DNA of 64,000 bases from Streptomyces flavidovirens DSM 40150 (GCF_000429085.1 NZ_AUBE01000011.1:188344-252343), one strand, 5' to 3'. Counted from the stretch's first letter, positions 35,827 to 44,752 are shown. Made by a program: numbers and translations. Notes: generated by a model not told the origin, from the letters alone.

Positions 35827-36067
35827 CCGGGTGATCGTCCCGGTCCGCGAATCACCACGGAGCGGGCCGGTGGTACGCCCAGCCGGCGCAACGAGTGGTT
35901 CGAGCGCGTCAAGGAGTCGATGACGGCGCTGTGGTGGTCGAGGCGGGCTGCCGCCCGGCGGTGGCGGACGCCGAGAAGGCGCTCCTGCGCTGCGCGAACA
36001 CGGCCCGACGCCGGAGGCCTTCACGTTGCGTACGTCGTTCCCGGCCCCCGGCGGCGCATCGGCGTGA

Positions 36068-36943
36068 TCAGCCGATCGGCTGGCGCGCTTCCTCGCGCAC
36101 CTTGAGGGTGGTCGCGGCGATCTCGTCGAGGTCGACGGACTCGGGGTCCTGCTTCGCGGTCTCGGGGGTGACGACGGCGACCGAGGCGCCCGTGTTCTCG
36201 TCCGCCCAGGCGCACATCGGCATGGTGACCGTGGAGCCGCTCTGCGTCGAGGTGAGCACCTGGCAGGTCAGCGTGATGCCGGAGCCGGCCGGGGTGATGT
36301 CCCTGGCGGGGACGGCCGGGGCGGCGCCTTCGCCGTCCTCGGCGCCGGCCATCATCTTGCCGCGCGCGCCGTCGGGGTCCTTGAACTGGCCGTACATTCC
36401 CGAGATGACCAGCACGCCGAGCTCGGCCGGCGAGCCGGAGGTGTACTGGCCGACGACCGGCTTGGGGTTACGGATCTTCGAGTCGTACGTCCCGGCCAGA
36501 GCTTCCTTGCCCTTGGTCTGCGACAGGTCCTGGGCCAGCTTGAACTCGCCGTCCAGCATGGTCTTCGGCACGGTGAGCCGGTACTCGGCCTCGGGGAAGC
36601 CGGCTCCCGTGGTCACGGCGTTGGCCTCAAGGATCCGGGGCACGACGAACCCGAGGAGACCGAGGCCCACCAGACAGGCGGCGACGATCCCGATCACCTT
36701 GCCGGGCCCGCGCTTGCCCGGCGGCGGCCCCATCGGCGGCTGCCCCCAGCCGCCCTGGCCGGGATGCTGCTGCTGCGGATAGGGCGGCCCCGCGTACGGC
36801 GCCTGCCCCGGCGGGTACGGCTGCTGTTGGGGGAACTGCGGCTGCGGAAGCTGTTGTTGCGGGTACTGCTGCCCGCCGTACGGATTCGGCGGCTGCGGGT
36901 GCCCGTACGGGCCGGGGGGCTGCTGGGGCGGCGGCATGGTCAT
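36068..36943 (-). CDS. Membrane protein with Pro/Gln/Tyr-rich cytoplasmic tail
   Basis: 291 residues. Residues 1-75 are low complexity (PQQPPGPYGHPQPPNPYGGQ type). One membrane helix follows (KVIGIVAACLVGLGLLGFVV, about 83-102) and then an extracellular domain of ~190 residues with two Cys (TLTCQ and MPMCAW), probably a disulfide. This topology is common in streptomycete envelope proteins of unknown function. The ATG at 36941-36943 is followed by a second ATG two codons later. It is convergent with the PBP gene; the 241 bases between them hold no recognisable gene. Confidence 0.8.
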   Translation of the reverse strand: MTMPPPQQPPGPYGHPQPPNPYGGQQYPQQQLPQPQFPQQQPYPPGQAPYAGPPYPQQQHPGQGGWGQPPMGPPPGKRGPGKVIGIVAACLVGLGLLGFVVPRILEANAVTTGAGFPEAEYRLTVPKTMLDGEFKLAQDLSQTKGKEALAGTYDSKIRNPKPVVGQYTSGSPAELGVLVISGMYGQFKDPDGARGKMMAGAEDGEGAAPAVPARDITPAGSGITLTCQVLTSTQSGSTVTMPMCAWADENTGASVAVVTPETAKQDPESVDLDEIAATTLKVREEARQPIG

Positions 36944-37024
36944 GACTGAACGCTACGTCACGCAGGCGAACCGAAGGCGCCCAGGCCCCGGCCGCCGGTA
37001 CGCGCTTCAGCGCCGCCCGCCCGC

Positions 37025-38128
37025 TCAGGCCGCGCCCTCCGCGATCGCGTTCTGGATCTCCGCCACCCGTGCCGCGTCCTCCGCCTCGAAGCGCTGCCTG
37101 TCGAGTGCTTCCGCGATTTCCTCGTCCTGGGTCATGAGGAGGTCCAGGTTCGAGTCGCCCATCTCGAAGACGCCCATGTCCAGGTAGGCCTTCTGGAGGC
37201 GCGGGCCCCACAGGCCGATGTCCTTGACGCAGGGCACGATGCGGCTGAAGAGGAGCTTGCGGAAGAGGTGCAGGAACTCGGACCGCTCCGTGTACTCCTG
37301 CGCCTCCTTCTTCGACACGCCGAAGTTCTCCAGCACCTCGACGCCGCGCAGCCGGTCGCGCATCAGGTAGCAGCCCTCGATGACGAACTCCTCGCGCTCA
37401 CGCAGTTCGGCGTCGGACAACTGCTTGTAATAGTCGCGCAGCGCCATCCGGCCGAAGGCCACGTGCCTGGCCTCGTCCTGCATGACGTACGCGAGGATCT
37501 GCTTCGGCAGCGGTTTGTCGGTGGTGTCGCGGATCATGCCGAAGGCGGCCAGGGCGAGGCCCTCGATGAGGACCTGCATGCCGAGGTACGGCATGTCCCA
37601 GCGGGAGTCGCGGAGGGTGTCGCCCAGCAGGCCCTGGAGGCTGTCGTTGACCGGGTAGAGCATCCCGACCTTCTCGTGCAGGAAGCGGCTGTAGATCTCC
37701 GCGTGCCGGGCCTCGTCCATGGTCTGGGTGGCGGAGTACAGCTTCGCGTCGAGGTCCGGGACGGACTCGACGATGCGGGCCGCGCACACCATCGCGCCCT
37801 GCTCGCCGTGCAGGAACTGGCTGAACTGCCAGGAGGAGTAGTGCCGGCGCAGGTCGCCCTTGTCCTTTTCGGTCATCTTCGCCCAGTGGCGGGTGCCGTA
37901 GAGGTTGAGCGCCTCGTCGGGGGTGCCGAGGGGGTCGTACGGGTCGACCTCGATGTCCCAGTCGATGCGGGTCGCGCCGTCCCACTGCTTGTCCTTGCCC
38001 TTCTGGTAGAGCGCGAGGAGGCGGGCGCGTCCCTCGTCGTACTCCCAGCTGAAGCGCGCGGCGCCGGAGGCCGGCACCTGCCAGAGCGGGTCGGACGGGG
38101 CATTTATGTAGAGCTCGTGCGTCGACAT
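37025..38128 (-). CDS. Ferritin-like diiron protein (putative oxygenase)
   Basis: 367 residues, mostly helical. Two E-x-x-H motifs, MDEARHAEIYSR (near residue 140) and MQDEARHVAFGR (near 228), plus Glu in ARIVESVPD and LIEGLALAAFG, supply a carboxylate-bridged di-iron site of the ferritin/R2-like fold. The ATG at 38126-38128 has AAGGAGG seven bases upstream. It is divergent from a second diiron enzyme gene (AurF-like). This head-to-head pair and the TetR gene beyond suggest one regulated pathway. The substrate is unknown; N-oxygenation or hydroxylation is typical of related enzymes. Confidence 0.85.
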   Translation of the reverse strand: MSTHELYINAPSDPLWQVPASGAARFSWEYDEGRARLLALYQKGKDKQWDGATRIDWDIEVDPYDPLGTPDEALNLYGTRHWAKMTEKDKGDLRRHYSSWQFSQFLHGEQGAMVCAARIVESVPDLDAKLYSATQTMDEARHAEIYSRFLHEKVGMLYPVNDSLQGLLGDTLRDSRWDMPYLGMQVLIEGLALAAFGMIRDTTDKPLPKQILAYVMQDEARHVAFGRMALRDYYKQLSDAELREREEFVIEGCYLMRDRLRGVEVLENFGVSKKEAQEYTERSEFLHLFRKLLFSRIVPCVKDIGLWGPRLQKAYLDMGVFEMGDSNLDLLMTQDEEIAEALDRQRFEAEDAARVAEIQNAIAEGAA

Positions 38129-38265
38129 TGACGCCTCCTTGCCGCATATCCCTTGAGACATTGGACAGTTGGCAGACTCACACGTTGGTAGACGACGGGT
38201 CAACAAGTCGCGCACAAGGGATTGACTGCCTTGCTGACAAGCAGTCTCATAAGAGGAACGTAGCT
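38129..38265. promoter_or_regulatory. Divergent promoter/operator region of the diiron gene pair
   Basis: Three spaced copies of TTGG(A/C/T)AGAC-like sequence lie at about 38160-38193. A candidate plus-strand promoter has TTGACT at 38222-38227 and TCTCAT at 38245-38250 (17-base spacer). CTTGCTGACAAG within the spacer is a small palindrome that could bind the nearby TetR protein. Confidence 0.45.
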
Positions 38266-39234
38266 GTGACCCCCGGTAACCCAGCCCGTGAGGTGCCCCC
38301 CGCCATGACGACAGTGACCGAACGCGACGTACTCAGGGACGCACTCGGCCTCCTCAAGGACCGTGAGCAGGTCGCCGAGCGACTGCTGGAGTCGTCCGCC
38401 AAGCACTCCTTCGACCCTGAGACGGAACTCGACTGGGCCGCCCCGATCGAGGAGGGCAAGTGGTTCTGGCCGCCCGAGCTCGTATCGCTCTACGACACCC
38501 CCCTGTGGCGGAAGATGTCCGAGGAGCAGCGCATGGACCTGGCCAGGCACGAGGCCGCGTCGCTCGCCTCCCTCGGCATCTGGTTCGAGATCATCCTGAT
38601 GCAACTGCTGGTCAGGCACATCTACGACAAGTCCGTGACCAGCAACCACGTGCGCTACGCGCTCACCGAGATAGCCGACGAGTGCCGGCACTCGATGATG
38701 TTCGCCAAGATGATCCAGAAGGGCGGCGCGCCCTCGTACCCAGTGCCGAGGCTCTACCACAACCTCGCACGCGTCCTGAAGACCGTCTCGACCACGCCGG
38801 GGTCCTTCGCGGCCACACTCCTCGGTGAGGAGATCCTCGACTGGATGCAGCGGCTGACGTTCCCCGACGAGCGCGTCCAGACCCTCGTGCGCGGCGTGAC
38901 CCGCATCCACGTGGTCGAGGAGGCGCGCCATGTCCGGTACGCCCGCGAGGAGTTGCGCCGCCAGATGGTGACCGCGCCCGCCTGGGAGCGCGAACTGACC
39001 CGGGTGAGCTGCGGCGAGGCGGCCCGCGTCTTCTCGACGTGCTTCGTCAACCCGAAGGTGTACGAGAACGTCGGCCTCGACCGCCGCGAGGCCGTCGCCC
39101 AGGTCAGGGCGAGCGGCCACCGCACGGAGGTCATGCAGAACGGCGCGAAGCGGCTCACCGACTTCCTGGACGACATCGGTGTGCTCCAGGGCGTCGGCCG
39201 CAGGCTCTGGAAGAGCTCGGGGCTCCTCGCGTAA
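38266..39234 (+). CDS. AurF-like diiron N-oxygenase family protein
   Basis: 322 residues. Diiron ligands appear in order as WFEIILMQLLVRH, EIADECRHSMMFAKM (E-x-x-H) and VVEEARHVRYAREEL (E-x-x-H), the pattern of the AurF/CmlI group. Those enzymes oxidise aryl amines to hydroxylamines or nitro groups. The start is set to GTG at 38266 because AGAGGAA lies 7 bases upstream. ATG at 38305 (MTTVTERDV) is in frame but poorly spaced. No biosynthetic cluster surrounds it, so the substrate is unknown. The TetR gene follows 29 bases later. Confidence 0.82.
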   Translation: MTPGNPAREVPPAMTTVTERDVLRDALGLLKDREQVAERLLESSAKHSFDPETELDWAAPIEEGKWFWPPELVSLYDTPLWRKMSEEQRMDLARHEAASLASLGIWFEIILMQLLVRHIYDKSVTSNHVRYALTEIADECRHSMMFAKMIQKGGAPSYPVPRLYHNLARVLKTVSTTPGSFAATLLGEEILDWMQRLTFPDERVQTLVRGVTRIHVVEEARHVRYAREELRRQMVTAPAWERELTRVSCGEAARVFSTCFVNPKVYENVGLDRREAVAQVRASGHRTEVMQNGAKRLTDFLDDIGVLQGVGRRLWKSSGLLA

Positions 39235-39251
39235 ACGGTCAAATGTGGGGT

Positions 39252-39257
39252 TACGCT
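39252..39257 (+). promoter_or_regulatory. Probable -10 of a leaderless TetR mRNA
   Basis: TACGCT ends 6 bases before the ATG at 39264, with no Shine-Dalgarno sequence. The same TACGNT-N6/7-ATG layout is seen at two other genes in the window. Confidence 0.4.
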
Positions 39258-39263
39258 GCCGAC

Positions 39264-39992
39264 ATGACCCCGGCAGCGACGACACCCGCGTACCGCAGAC
39301 TCAGCGTCGAGGAGCGTCGCAGGCAGCTCCTCGGCGCCGCGCTGTCCCTCTTCGCGCACCGGGCGCCCGAGGACGTCTCGCTGGACGACGTGGCGGAGGC
39401 GGCGGGGGTGTCGCGGCCGCTCGTGTACCGCTACTTCCCGGGCGGCAAGCAGCAGTTGTACGAGGCCGCGCTCGGCTCCGCCGCCGACGAGCTGAAGCTG
39501 TGCTTCGCCGAACCGCAGACCGGGCCGCTCACCCGGCGGCTCACCCGCGCCCTCGACCGCTATCTCGCGTTCGTCGATGAGCACGACGCGGGGTTCAGCG
39601 CGCTGCTCCAGGGCGGCAGCGTCGCCGAGACCTCCCGTACGACCGCGACCGTCGACGGGGTGCGGCGGGCCGCGGCCGAGCAGATCCTGACGCACCTCGG
39701 CGTCGCGGGGACGGCCGGGCCGCGGCTGCGGATGATGGTCCGCACCTGGATCACGGCCGTCGAGGCGGCCTCCCTGATCTGGCTGGACGAGGACAAGCAG
39801 CCGCCGGCCGGCGAGCTGCGGGACTGGCTGGTCGACCACTTCGTCGCGCTGCTGACCGTGACCGCGGCGACGGACGCGCAGACGGCGGCCGTGACGCGGG
39901 CGGCGCTGGCGACGGAGACGGCGGACGGCCCGGCGGGGGTGCTGGCGCGGCGGGTGATCCCGGTGATCGAGGAAGCGGCACACCTGCTCTGA
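39264..39992 (+). CDS. TetR-family transcriptional regulator
   Basis: 242 residues. The N-terminal helix-turn-helix (residues 14-60) reads EERRRQLLGAALSLFAHRAP, DVSLDDVAEAAGVSRPLVYR and YFPGGKQQLY. The C-terminal ligand-binding domain has no recognised specificity. Family members are usually repressors of adjacent genes, so the diiron genes just upstream are the first candidates. Confidence 0.9.
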   Translation: MTPAATTPAYRRLSVEERRRQLLGAALSLFAHRAPEDVSLDDVAEAAGVSRPLVYRYFPGGKQQLYEAALGSAADELKLCFAEPQTGPLTRRLTRALDRYLAFVDEHDAGFSALLQGGSVAETSRTTATVDGVRRAAAEQILTHLGVAGTAGPRLRMMVRTWITAVEAASLIWLDEDKQPPAGELRDWLVDHFVALLTVTAATDAQTAAVTRAALATETADGPAGVLARRVIPVIEEAAHLL

Positions 39993-40005
39993 CGGCCTCA
40001 CCCCC

Positions 40006-40132
40006 TGCGCGCCCTGCGCGCCCTGTTCGCCTCGCTCAGCCTGCTCGCCCTGCTCGCCCTGCTCACCCTGCTCACCCTGCTCAGCCTGCTCACCCTGCTC
40101 AGCCTGCGCGCGCTGCTCAGCCTGCGAGACTG
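40006..40132. repeat. 9-base tandem array CTGCTCRSC
   Basis: About a dozen copies of CTGCTC(A/G)(C/G)C and the related CTGCGCGCC run from just after the TetR stop to the next start codon. On the minus strand it could read EQGEQ or EQAEQ repeats, but no complete gene is apparent. Confidence 0.7.
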
Positions 40133-40137
40133 GCCGG

Positions 40138-40413
40138 GTGAGAAGCGAGAACACGCCCTTCGTGGGCGGCCCCCTGGACGGGCGGGTGCTGCCGGTCCTC
40201 GTCGGGCCGACCGGACACCCGCCGAAGTGGTACGAGGTGCCCGTGCCGGACGACGACGGCGGGCCGCCGACCGTGCACGCGTACCTGCGCGTTCCCGCCG
40301 GGTACAGCAAGCGGCTGGGGCTCCAGCGCGGCTGGAAGTACGAGTACGCGCCCGGCGGCCGCGAGCGCCACCGGCCCAGGTGGCCCTGGTCGAAACCGGA
40401 CAGCAACCCATAA
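40138..40413 (+). CDS. Conserved hypothetical protein
   Basis: 91 residues, unrecognised. It opens MRSENTPFVGGPLDGRVLPV, rich in Pro, Gly and Arg, with a basic tail. It has no signal peptide or membrane segment. The GTG at 40138 has only a weak purine stretch upstream. GC pattern and position just before the large fusion gene support it as a real gene. Confidence 0.6.
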   Translation: MRSENTPFVGGPLDGRVLPVLVGPTGHPPKWYEVPVPDDDGGPPTVHAYLRVPAGYSKRLGLQRGWKYEYAPGGRERHRPRWPWSKPDSNP

Positions 40414-40497
40414 GATCGGCGGTTGTGCCGGACGTGGCCGCCGTGTCCGAAGGAGCGGCCCCGGCACGGTGACCACGGTGATCACAGGGGGTGCGCC

Positions 40498-43400
40498 TTG
40501 GAGGCGCTGCGTCAGGACGATCCACGCCGAATCGGGCCGTACGCCCTGCTGTCGCGCCTGCGCGAGACGGCGAGCGCCGTGCAGTACCTGGCGCACGGTC
40601 CCGACGGTACGACTGCCGTGGTCGCGGTGGCCCGCCCGGAGCTGGCCGGCCTGCCCGCGTTCCGCCGCCGCTTCCAGACGGAGGCGCAGACGGCCGAACG
40701 GCTGGCCGGTGGTTGGGTGCAGGCCCCGCTCGCGTCCCGCACCGACGGCCCCGACCTGTGGACGGCGACCGACTACGTACCCGCGCTGAACCTCGCCGAG
40801 GCCGTCGCGCTGGCCGGGCCGCTGCCGGAGCCGACCGTACGCGTCCTGGGCGCCGCGCTCGCCGAGACCCTGTCCCGGGTGCACGCCACCGGCGCCGTAC
40901 TCCACGGCCTCGCGGCGGACACCGTGCTGCTGGCCGCCGACGGGCCGCGCCTGACGGCGTTCGGTGCGCTGGGCGCGGCGGCGGCCGCCGAAGCGGGGCC
41001 GGGTGGCCAATTGTCCGTACGTCTCGGCTATCTGACCCCGGAGCAGCTGGCGGGGCGGGAGCCCGGCCCCGCGTCCGACATCTTCGTCCTCGGCCTGCTG
41101 CTGGCGTACGCGGCGACCGGTGCGACCCCGTGGGCGGCGGGGCCGCAGGCCGGCGCCGCCGACCGTATCGCGCACGCGGAGCCGGAACTCGCGGCGGTAC
41201 CGGCCGAATTGCGCACGCTGATCGCCCGCTGCCTGGCCAAGTCCCCGGCCGACCGCCCGGCCCCCGGCACGCTGGCAGCGGAGCTGGCCCTGGAGGGAGC
41301 GGCGGCGCTGGCCCGGCCGGGCTGGCTGCCGGGCGGCCTGGTAGCGGCGCTGGCGGACCAGGCGGCGCGGGTGGCGGATCCGGGGCCGGGCGCGGGGCTG
41401 CACGCGCTTGTTCCCCTATCCGCCCCTTCCCGTAACCGGGGCTCCGCCCCGGACCCCGGTCCTCAAACGCCGGACGGGCTGAAAGATCCAACGCACCCGG
41501 CAGCAAGCGACGCCCGCCGGCCAACCGCCGCTGGTCCCCGCGAAACCCAAGCCGAACCGCCCAACGGCCATCAAGCCCGCCCGACGCTTGAGGACACACC
41601 CGAAGGGCGTCCGGGGGCCGGAGGGCTTGCCCCCTCACGCGGCGGAGCCGCGAATGCCACAGCCAGGAATGGACGGGCGGGGGAAAGCGCCGCGGGCCCC
41701 ACCAGCACGACAGACGTTTCCGGCGCCGCCGACGTTTCCCGCACCACCGACCTCTCCCGCGCAGACGTTTTCGGCGCCGCCGACCTCTCCCGCACCGCAG
41801 ACCTCTCCGGTGCCACCAACCTCTCCCGCACCGCAGACCACTCCGGCGCCACCAACCTCTCCCGCACCGCAGACCACTCCGGCACCGCCGACCACTCCAG
41901 CGCCACAGACCCTCCCGGCGCCACAGACGTTTCCCGCGCCCCCGACGTTTCCCGCACCACCGACGTTTCCCGCACCACCGACCCTCCCTGCGCCACCGAC
42001 CTCTCCGGCGCCACCGACCTTTCCCGCACCACCGACGTTCCCGATGGGCTGACCCGGCGGCTCGTGGCGCGGCGTGGTGCCGAAGAACCCACCGAGAACC
42101 TCAGCGGCGTAACCCGCCGGCTTGTGGCGTCCCGAGGCCCGAGCCTCCCCCCGCGAGACCCCGCCGCCCCGCGACCCGCCGGACAGGCGCCCAGCGCTTC
42201 AGGCGTCGTGGGTCCGCTCGCCCCCGCACCTCCCCTCTCGCACCCCGCCACCGCACTCACCCTGCCGCCGGCAGCCACCGCACCCACCCAGCCCGCGCCG
42301 CTGCCGCCCCCCGCGCCCGCCCACACACCCACCCGCGCCGGCGACCGGCTCGGCGGCGGCCTGAGCAGGCGCGGCCTGTTCACCGGGGTCGCCGCCGGCG
42401 CCGCAGGGCTCCTCGTGGGCGGCGGCGCAGCGCTCGCCCTCTCCGGCGGTGACGCCGACGCGCCCCCGGCCCGTACGGACGACGACGCCCCCAAGCCCGC
42501 CGCAAGCCGCAAGCCACTGCCGGGCGTTGCCCCCGACCCGCTCTGGCACTACCAGCACCCCGTCGCCCTCGCGGCCGACGGCCCACCCGCCCGCCTCTGG
42601 CGCGACCAGGTGCTCCTGATCCCCGGCGAGGAACTGACGACCGCGCTGGACACGCGTACCGGCCGCCGGCTGTGGGAGCAGAAGGCCGCCGGTACGACGT
42701 ACGGCCCCGAGGTCGCCGACAGCACTCACTGCTTCGTCGTCACCTCCACCGACTTCCTCTGGCTGTCCGCGAAGGACGGGCTGGTCAGGCATCGTGCGGC
42801 GTACGCGCCCCTCCTGACGAAGGGCCGGAAGGACACCCGCGCCACGCTGGGCGGGAGGGTGGCCGCGGACGGCCCCGTCGTCTGGTTCTCCGGGAGGGTC
42901 GAGACACTGGGCGGGAAGAAGGGCAAGGTGACGCGCACGCGGACGTACCTCTTCGCGTACGACATGGCCGCACGCAAGGAGCTGTGGCGGACCGAGATGC
43001 CGAACGGCCGCCCCGGCCCCGTCCCGCGTTACGAGGCGGTCGGTATCCGCCCCGGCAGCCTGCTCGTCCGCCAGGACACCGGCTCCCTCACCGCGGACCA
43101 GAAGAAGAAGGCGAAGGGCAAGTCGGCCTTCATCCTCATCGACCGCAGGACCGGCAAGACACTGTGGCGCAAGTTCTTCCCCGGCGTACGCCCCGACGCG
43201 GGCGCCACGGACGACCCTTCCGGCCGGCTCTACGCGGCGGTGCGCGGAAACCTCCAGGCGTACGACACCCGCAACGGCAAGAAGCTCTGGCAGCTCAAGG
43301 ACGCCTCGGGCCCCGCCGGCGACGCCCCCTTCGGCTTCGGCCCCGGCGTCGTACGCGACAAGACGCTGTACGTCCCCAGTGGCCACAACGAGGTGTACGC

Positions 43401-43701
43401 CGTCGACACGGCATCTGGCGCCCAGCAGTGGAAGCGCGCCACGGAATACCCCGGCGGGTCCGTCCCCCGGCTCTCCCTCAGCGGCAGCGGCCGTACCGTC
43501 TTCGCACTCAACGCGACGCAGGCCACGGCGATCGGCGCGCGCGACGGGCAGCGGCTGTGGAAGTTCCAGGACTCCGGCGTCACGGCGCCGGGCGCAAAGG
43601 ACGAGGACGAGGCCGCCGGCGCCTCGTACGGGGCACTGACATCAGGCAGCAGGGCCGTGCTGTGGCGAGGCCGCAATTTCTACGCGCTGCCGCTCGGCTG
43701 A
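40498..43701 (+). CDS. Serine/threonine pseudokinase fused to a PQQ-type beta-propeller
   Basis: 1067 residues. Residues 1-290 have a protein-kinase fold but lack the catalytic set. There is no glycine loop, the VAxK Lys is replaced (VVAVARPE), HRD is replaced (VLHGLAADTVLL) and DFG reads TAFG, so it should be a pseudokinase. A ~330-residue linker (about 300-630) holds two extragenic-repeat modules and a hexapeptide array. A basic SRRGLFTGVAAGAAGLLVGG segment (about 622-645) anchors or exports the C-terminal PQQ-like propeller (about 680-1065; repeats such as LDTRTGRRLWEQK and AYDTRNGKKLWQLK). The TTG at 40498 has AGGGGG upstream. The propeller may sense a ligand outside the membrane. Confidence 0.85.
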   Translation: MEALRQDDPRRIGPYALLSRLRETASAVQYLAHGPDGTTAVVAVARPELAGLPAFRRRFQTEAQTAERLAGGWVQAPLASRTDGPDLWTATDYVPALNLAEAVALAGPLPEPTVRVLGAALAETLSRVHATGAVLHGLAADTVLLAADGPRLTAFGALGAAAAAEAGPGGQLSVRLGYLTPEQLAGREPGPASDIFVLGLLLAYAATGATPWAAGPQAGAADRIAHAEPELAAVPAELRTLIARCLAKSPADRPAPGTLAAELALEGAAALARPGWLPGGLVAALADQAARVADPGPGAGLHALVPLSAPSRNRGSAPDPGPQTPDGLKDPTHPAASDARRPTAAGPRETQAEPPNGHQARPTLEDTPEGRPGAGGLAPSRGGAANATARNGRAGESAAGPTSTTDVSGAADVSRTTDLSRADVFGAADLSRTADLSGATNLSRTADHSGATNLSRTADHSGTADHSSATDPPGATDVSRAPDVSRTTDVSRTTDPPCATDLSGATDLSRTTDVPDGLTRRLVARRGAEEPTENLSGVTRRLVASRGPSLPPRDPAAPRPAGQAPSASGVVGPLAPAPPLSHPATALTLPPAATAPTQPAPLPPPAPAHTPTRAGDRLGGGLSRRGLFTGVAAGAAGLLVGGGAALALSGGDADAPPARTDDDAPKPAASRKPLPGVAPDPLWHYQHPVALAADGPPARLWRDQVLLIPGEELTTALDTRTGRRLWEQKAAGTTYGPEVADSTHCFVVTSTDFLWLSAKDGLVRHRAAYAPLLTKGRKDTRATLGGRVAADGPVVWFSGRVETLGGKKGKVTRTRTYLFAYDMAARKELWRTEMPNGRPGPVPRYEAVGIRPGSLLVRQDTGSLTADQKKKAKGKSAFILIDRRTGKTLWRKFFPGVRPDAGATDDPSGRLYAAVRGNLQAYDTRNGKKLWQLKDASGPAGDAPFGFGPGVVRDKTLYVPSGHNEVYAVDTASGAQQWKRATEYPGGSVPRLSLSGSGRTVFALNATQATAIGARDGQRLWKFQDSGVTAPGAKDEDEAAGASYGALTSGSRAVLWRGRNFYALPLG
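41411..41700. repeat. Inverted pair of extragenic repeat modules inside the pseudokinase gene
   Basis: The module at 41411-41481 (TTCCCCTATCCGCCCCTTCC through AACGCCGGACGGGCTG) and the oppositely oriented module at 41575-41700 (CGTCCGGGGGCCGGAGGGCT type) match the elements at 46255 and 53455. Here they lie within an open reading frame and lengthen the linker. Confidence 0.75.
41701..42050. repeat. 18-base tandem array coding hexapeptides
   Basis: About 18 imperfect copies of an 18-base unit encode TD(V/L)S(R/G)(T/A) in the gene frame. The next frame encodes the Pro-rich (T)FPAPP hexapeptide, a more usual linker. Frame history across the array is therefore worth checking. Confidence 0.8.
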
Positions 43702-43922
43702 GGGCAGGCGGGCAAGGGTTGTACCGAAACGCGTTTCGATTCCATGCCTCTGGGATTGCACAGGCATCACAATCGACACGGCGAGCCCAATTTGTTGATC
43801 ACCAGGCCGATGCAGGCCGTAAGTTCACTGGTCACAACAGATTCCGCGTGTCACCGGCCGGTGAACTTCGCGCGGGGCGAACGTCGTTCACCGATTTCGT
43901 CGAACCAGAGGAATGCCTTTCC

Positions 43923-44690
43923 ATGCGTCGCACCACTGTCCGCCGTACCGCCGTCGCCGCCTCCGCGATCTCGCTGGCCCTGCTTGTCAGTGCCTGCGGA
44001 GCCGACAAGTCCGCCGATGCCACCCCCGAGGCGAAGGGCAAGGACAGCGCGGCCGCCGAGCCCGCCGCGAAGGCCCTGTCGCAGGCTGAACTGGACAAGC
44101 TCATCCTGGCGGACGGTGACGCGAAGAACCACAAGGTCATGAAGCCGTTGAAGGCGGACCTCGCCGCGTCGAAGATCGCCACCACCGACAAGGCCGAGTG
44201 CAAGCCGCTCCTCGACGCCACCTGGATGCGTCCTCTGGGCTCGCCCGCCGCGACCTCGGTACGCAGGGTCTCCAGCGTGCCCGAGAAGCCGGGCAAGGAC
44301 GCTTCGCCCGAGGACAAGCTGAAGGCCGGTCTGGGAGCCCTCAGCGGTGCGGTGATCATGACGGACACCCTGGGCTCGTACGACGGCAAGAGCGCCCAGG
44401 AGGTCCTCGCCGGGCTGCGCACCGCCGGCAAGGCATGCGCTGGCGGCTTCACCACGACCGCCGGCCCGGACAAGATGAAGTACACGAAGGTCACCCCGGC
44501 CTCCTACACCGGCGGTGACGAGGCGGTCGCCTTCACCCTGACGACCGACCTGGAGGGCGAGACCGGCTCGGCCCAGCTGGTGACGGTGCGCAAGGGCAAC
44601 ACGGTCGCCTCCTTCTTCGCGCAGAGCTTCTCGGGCAAGTCGGAGCAGCCGAAGGACGCCATCGAGGCGCAGCTGGCCAAGCTCGGCTGA
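43923..44690 (+). CDS. Secreted lipoprotein
   Basis: 255 residues. The signal peptide ends in lipobox VSAC (LALLVSACGADKS, Cys near residue 23). An Ala/Lys-rich linker is followed by a ~200-residue domain of unknown function. Its sequence (LSQAELDKLILADGDAKNHK, then TLTTDLEGETGSAQLVTVRK) resembles small streptomycete lipoproteins. GAGG lies 10 bases before the ATG. A strong terminator follows. It is codirectional with the pseudokinase-propeller gene upstream, 221 bases away. Confidence 0.85.
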   Translation: MRRTTVRRTAVAASAISLALLVSACGADKSADATPEAKGKDSAAAEPAAKALSQAELDKLILADGDAKNHKVMKPLKADLAASKIATTDKAECKPLLDATWMRPLGSPAATSVRRVSSVPEKPGKDASPEDKLKAGLGALSGAVIMTDTLGSYDGKSAQEVLAGLRTAGKACAGGFTTTAGPDKMKYTKVTPASYTGGDEAVAFTLTTDLEGETGSAQLVTVRKGNTVASFFAQSFSGKSEQPKDAIEAQLAKLG

Positions 44691-44711
44691 CCATCGCTCC
44701 AGAGCTGAACC

Positions 44712-44752
44712 GGCGCGACCCCGTCCCCCTCGCCGGGGGGCGGGGTCGCGCC
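44712..44752 (+). terminator. Rho-independent terminator after the lipoprotein gene
   Basis: GGCGCGACCCCG (44712-44723) pairs with CGGGGTCGCGCC (44741-44752), followed by CTTTCC. Confidence 0.85.

Noticed and set aside
35827..36067. Possible gene remnant after the PBP gene
   Set aside because: Short open frames exist in several phases, but none resembles a known protein.
40006..40132. Minus-strand EQGEQ-repeat protein gene
   Set aside because: The frame continues into the antisense of the TetR gene and lacks any start signal. It is explained by a 9-base tandem array.
41701..42050. CRISPR-like array of short repeats
   Set aside because: The units are 18 bases, contiguous and without unique spacers. 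It is a coding minisatellite.
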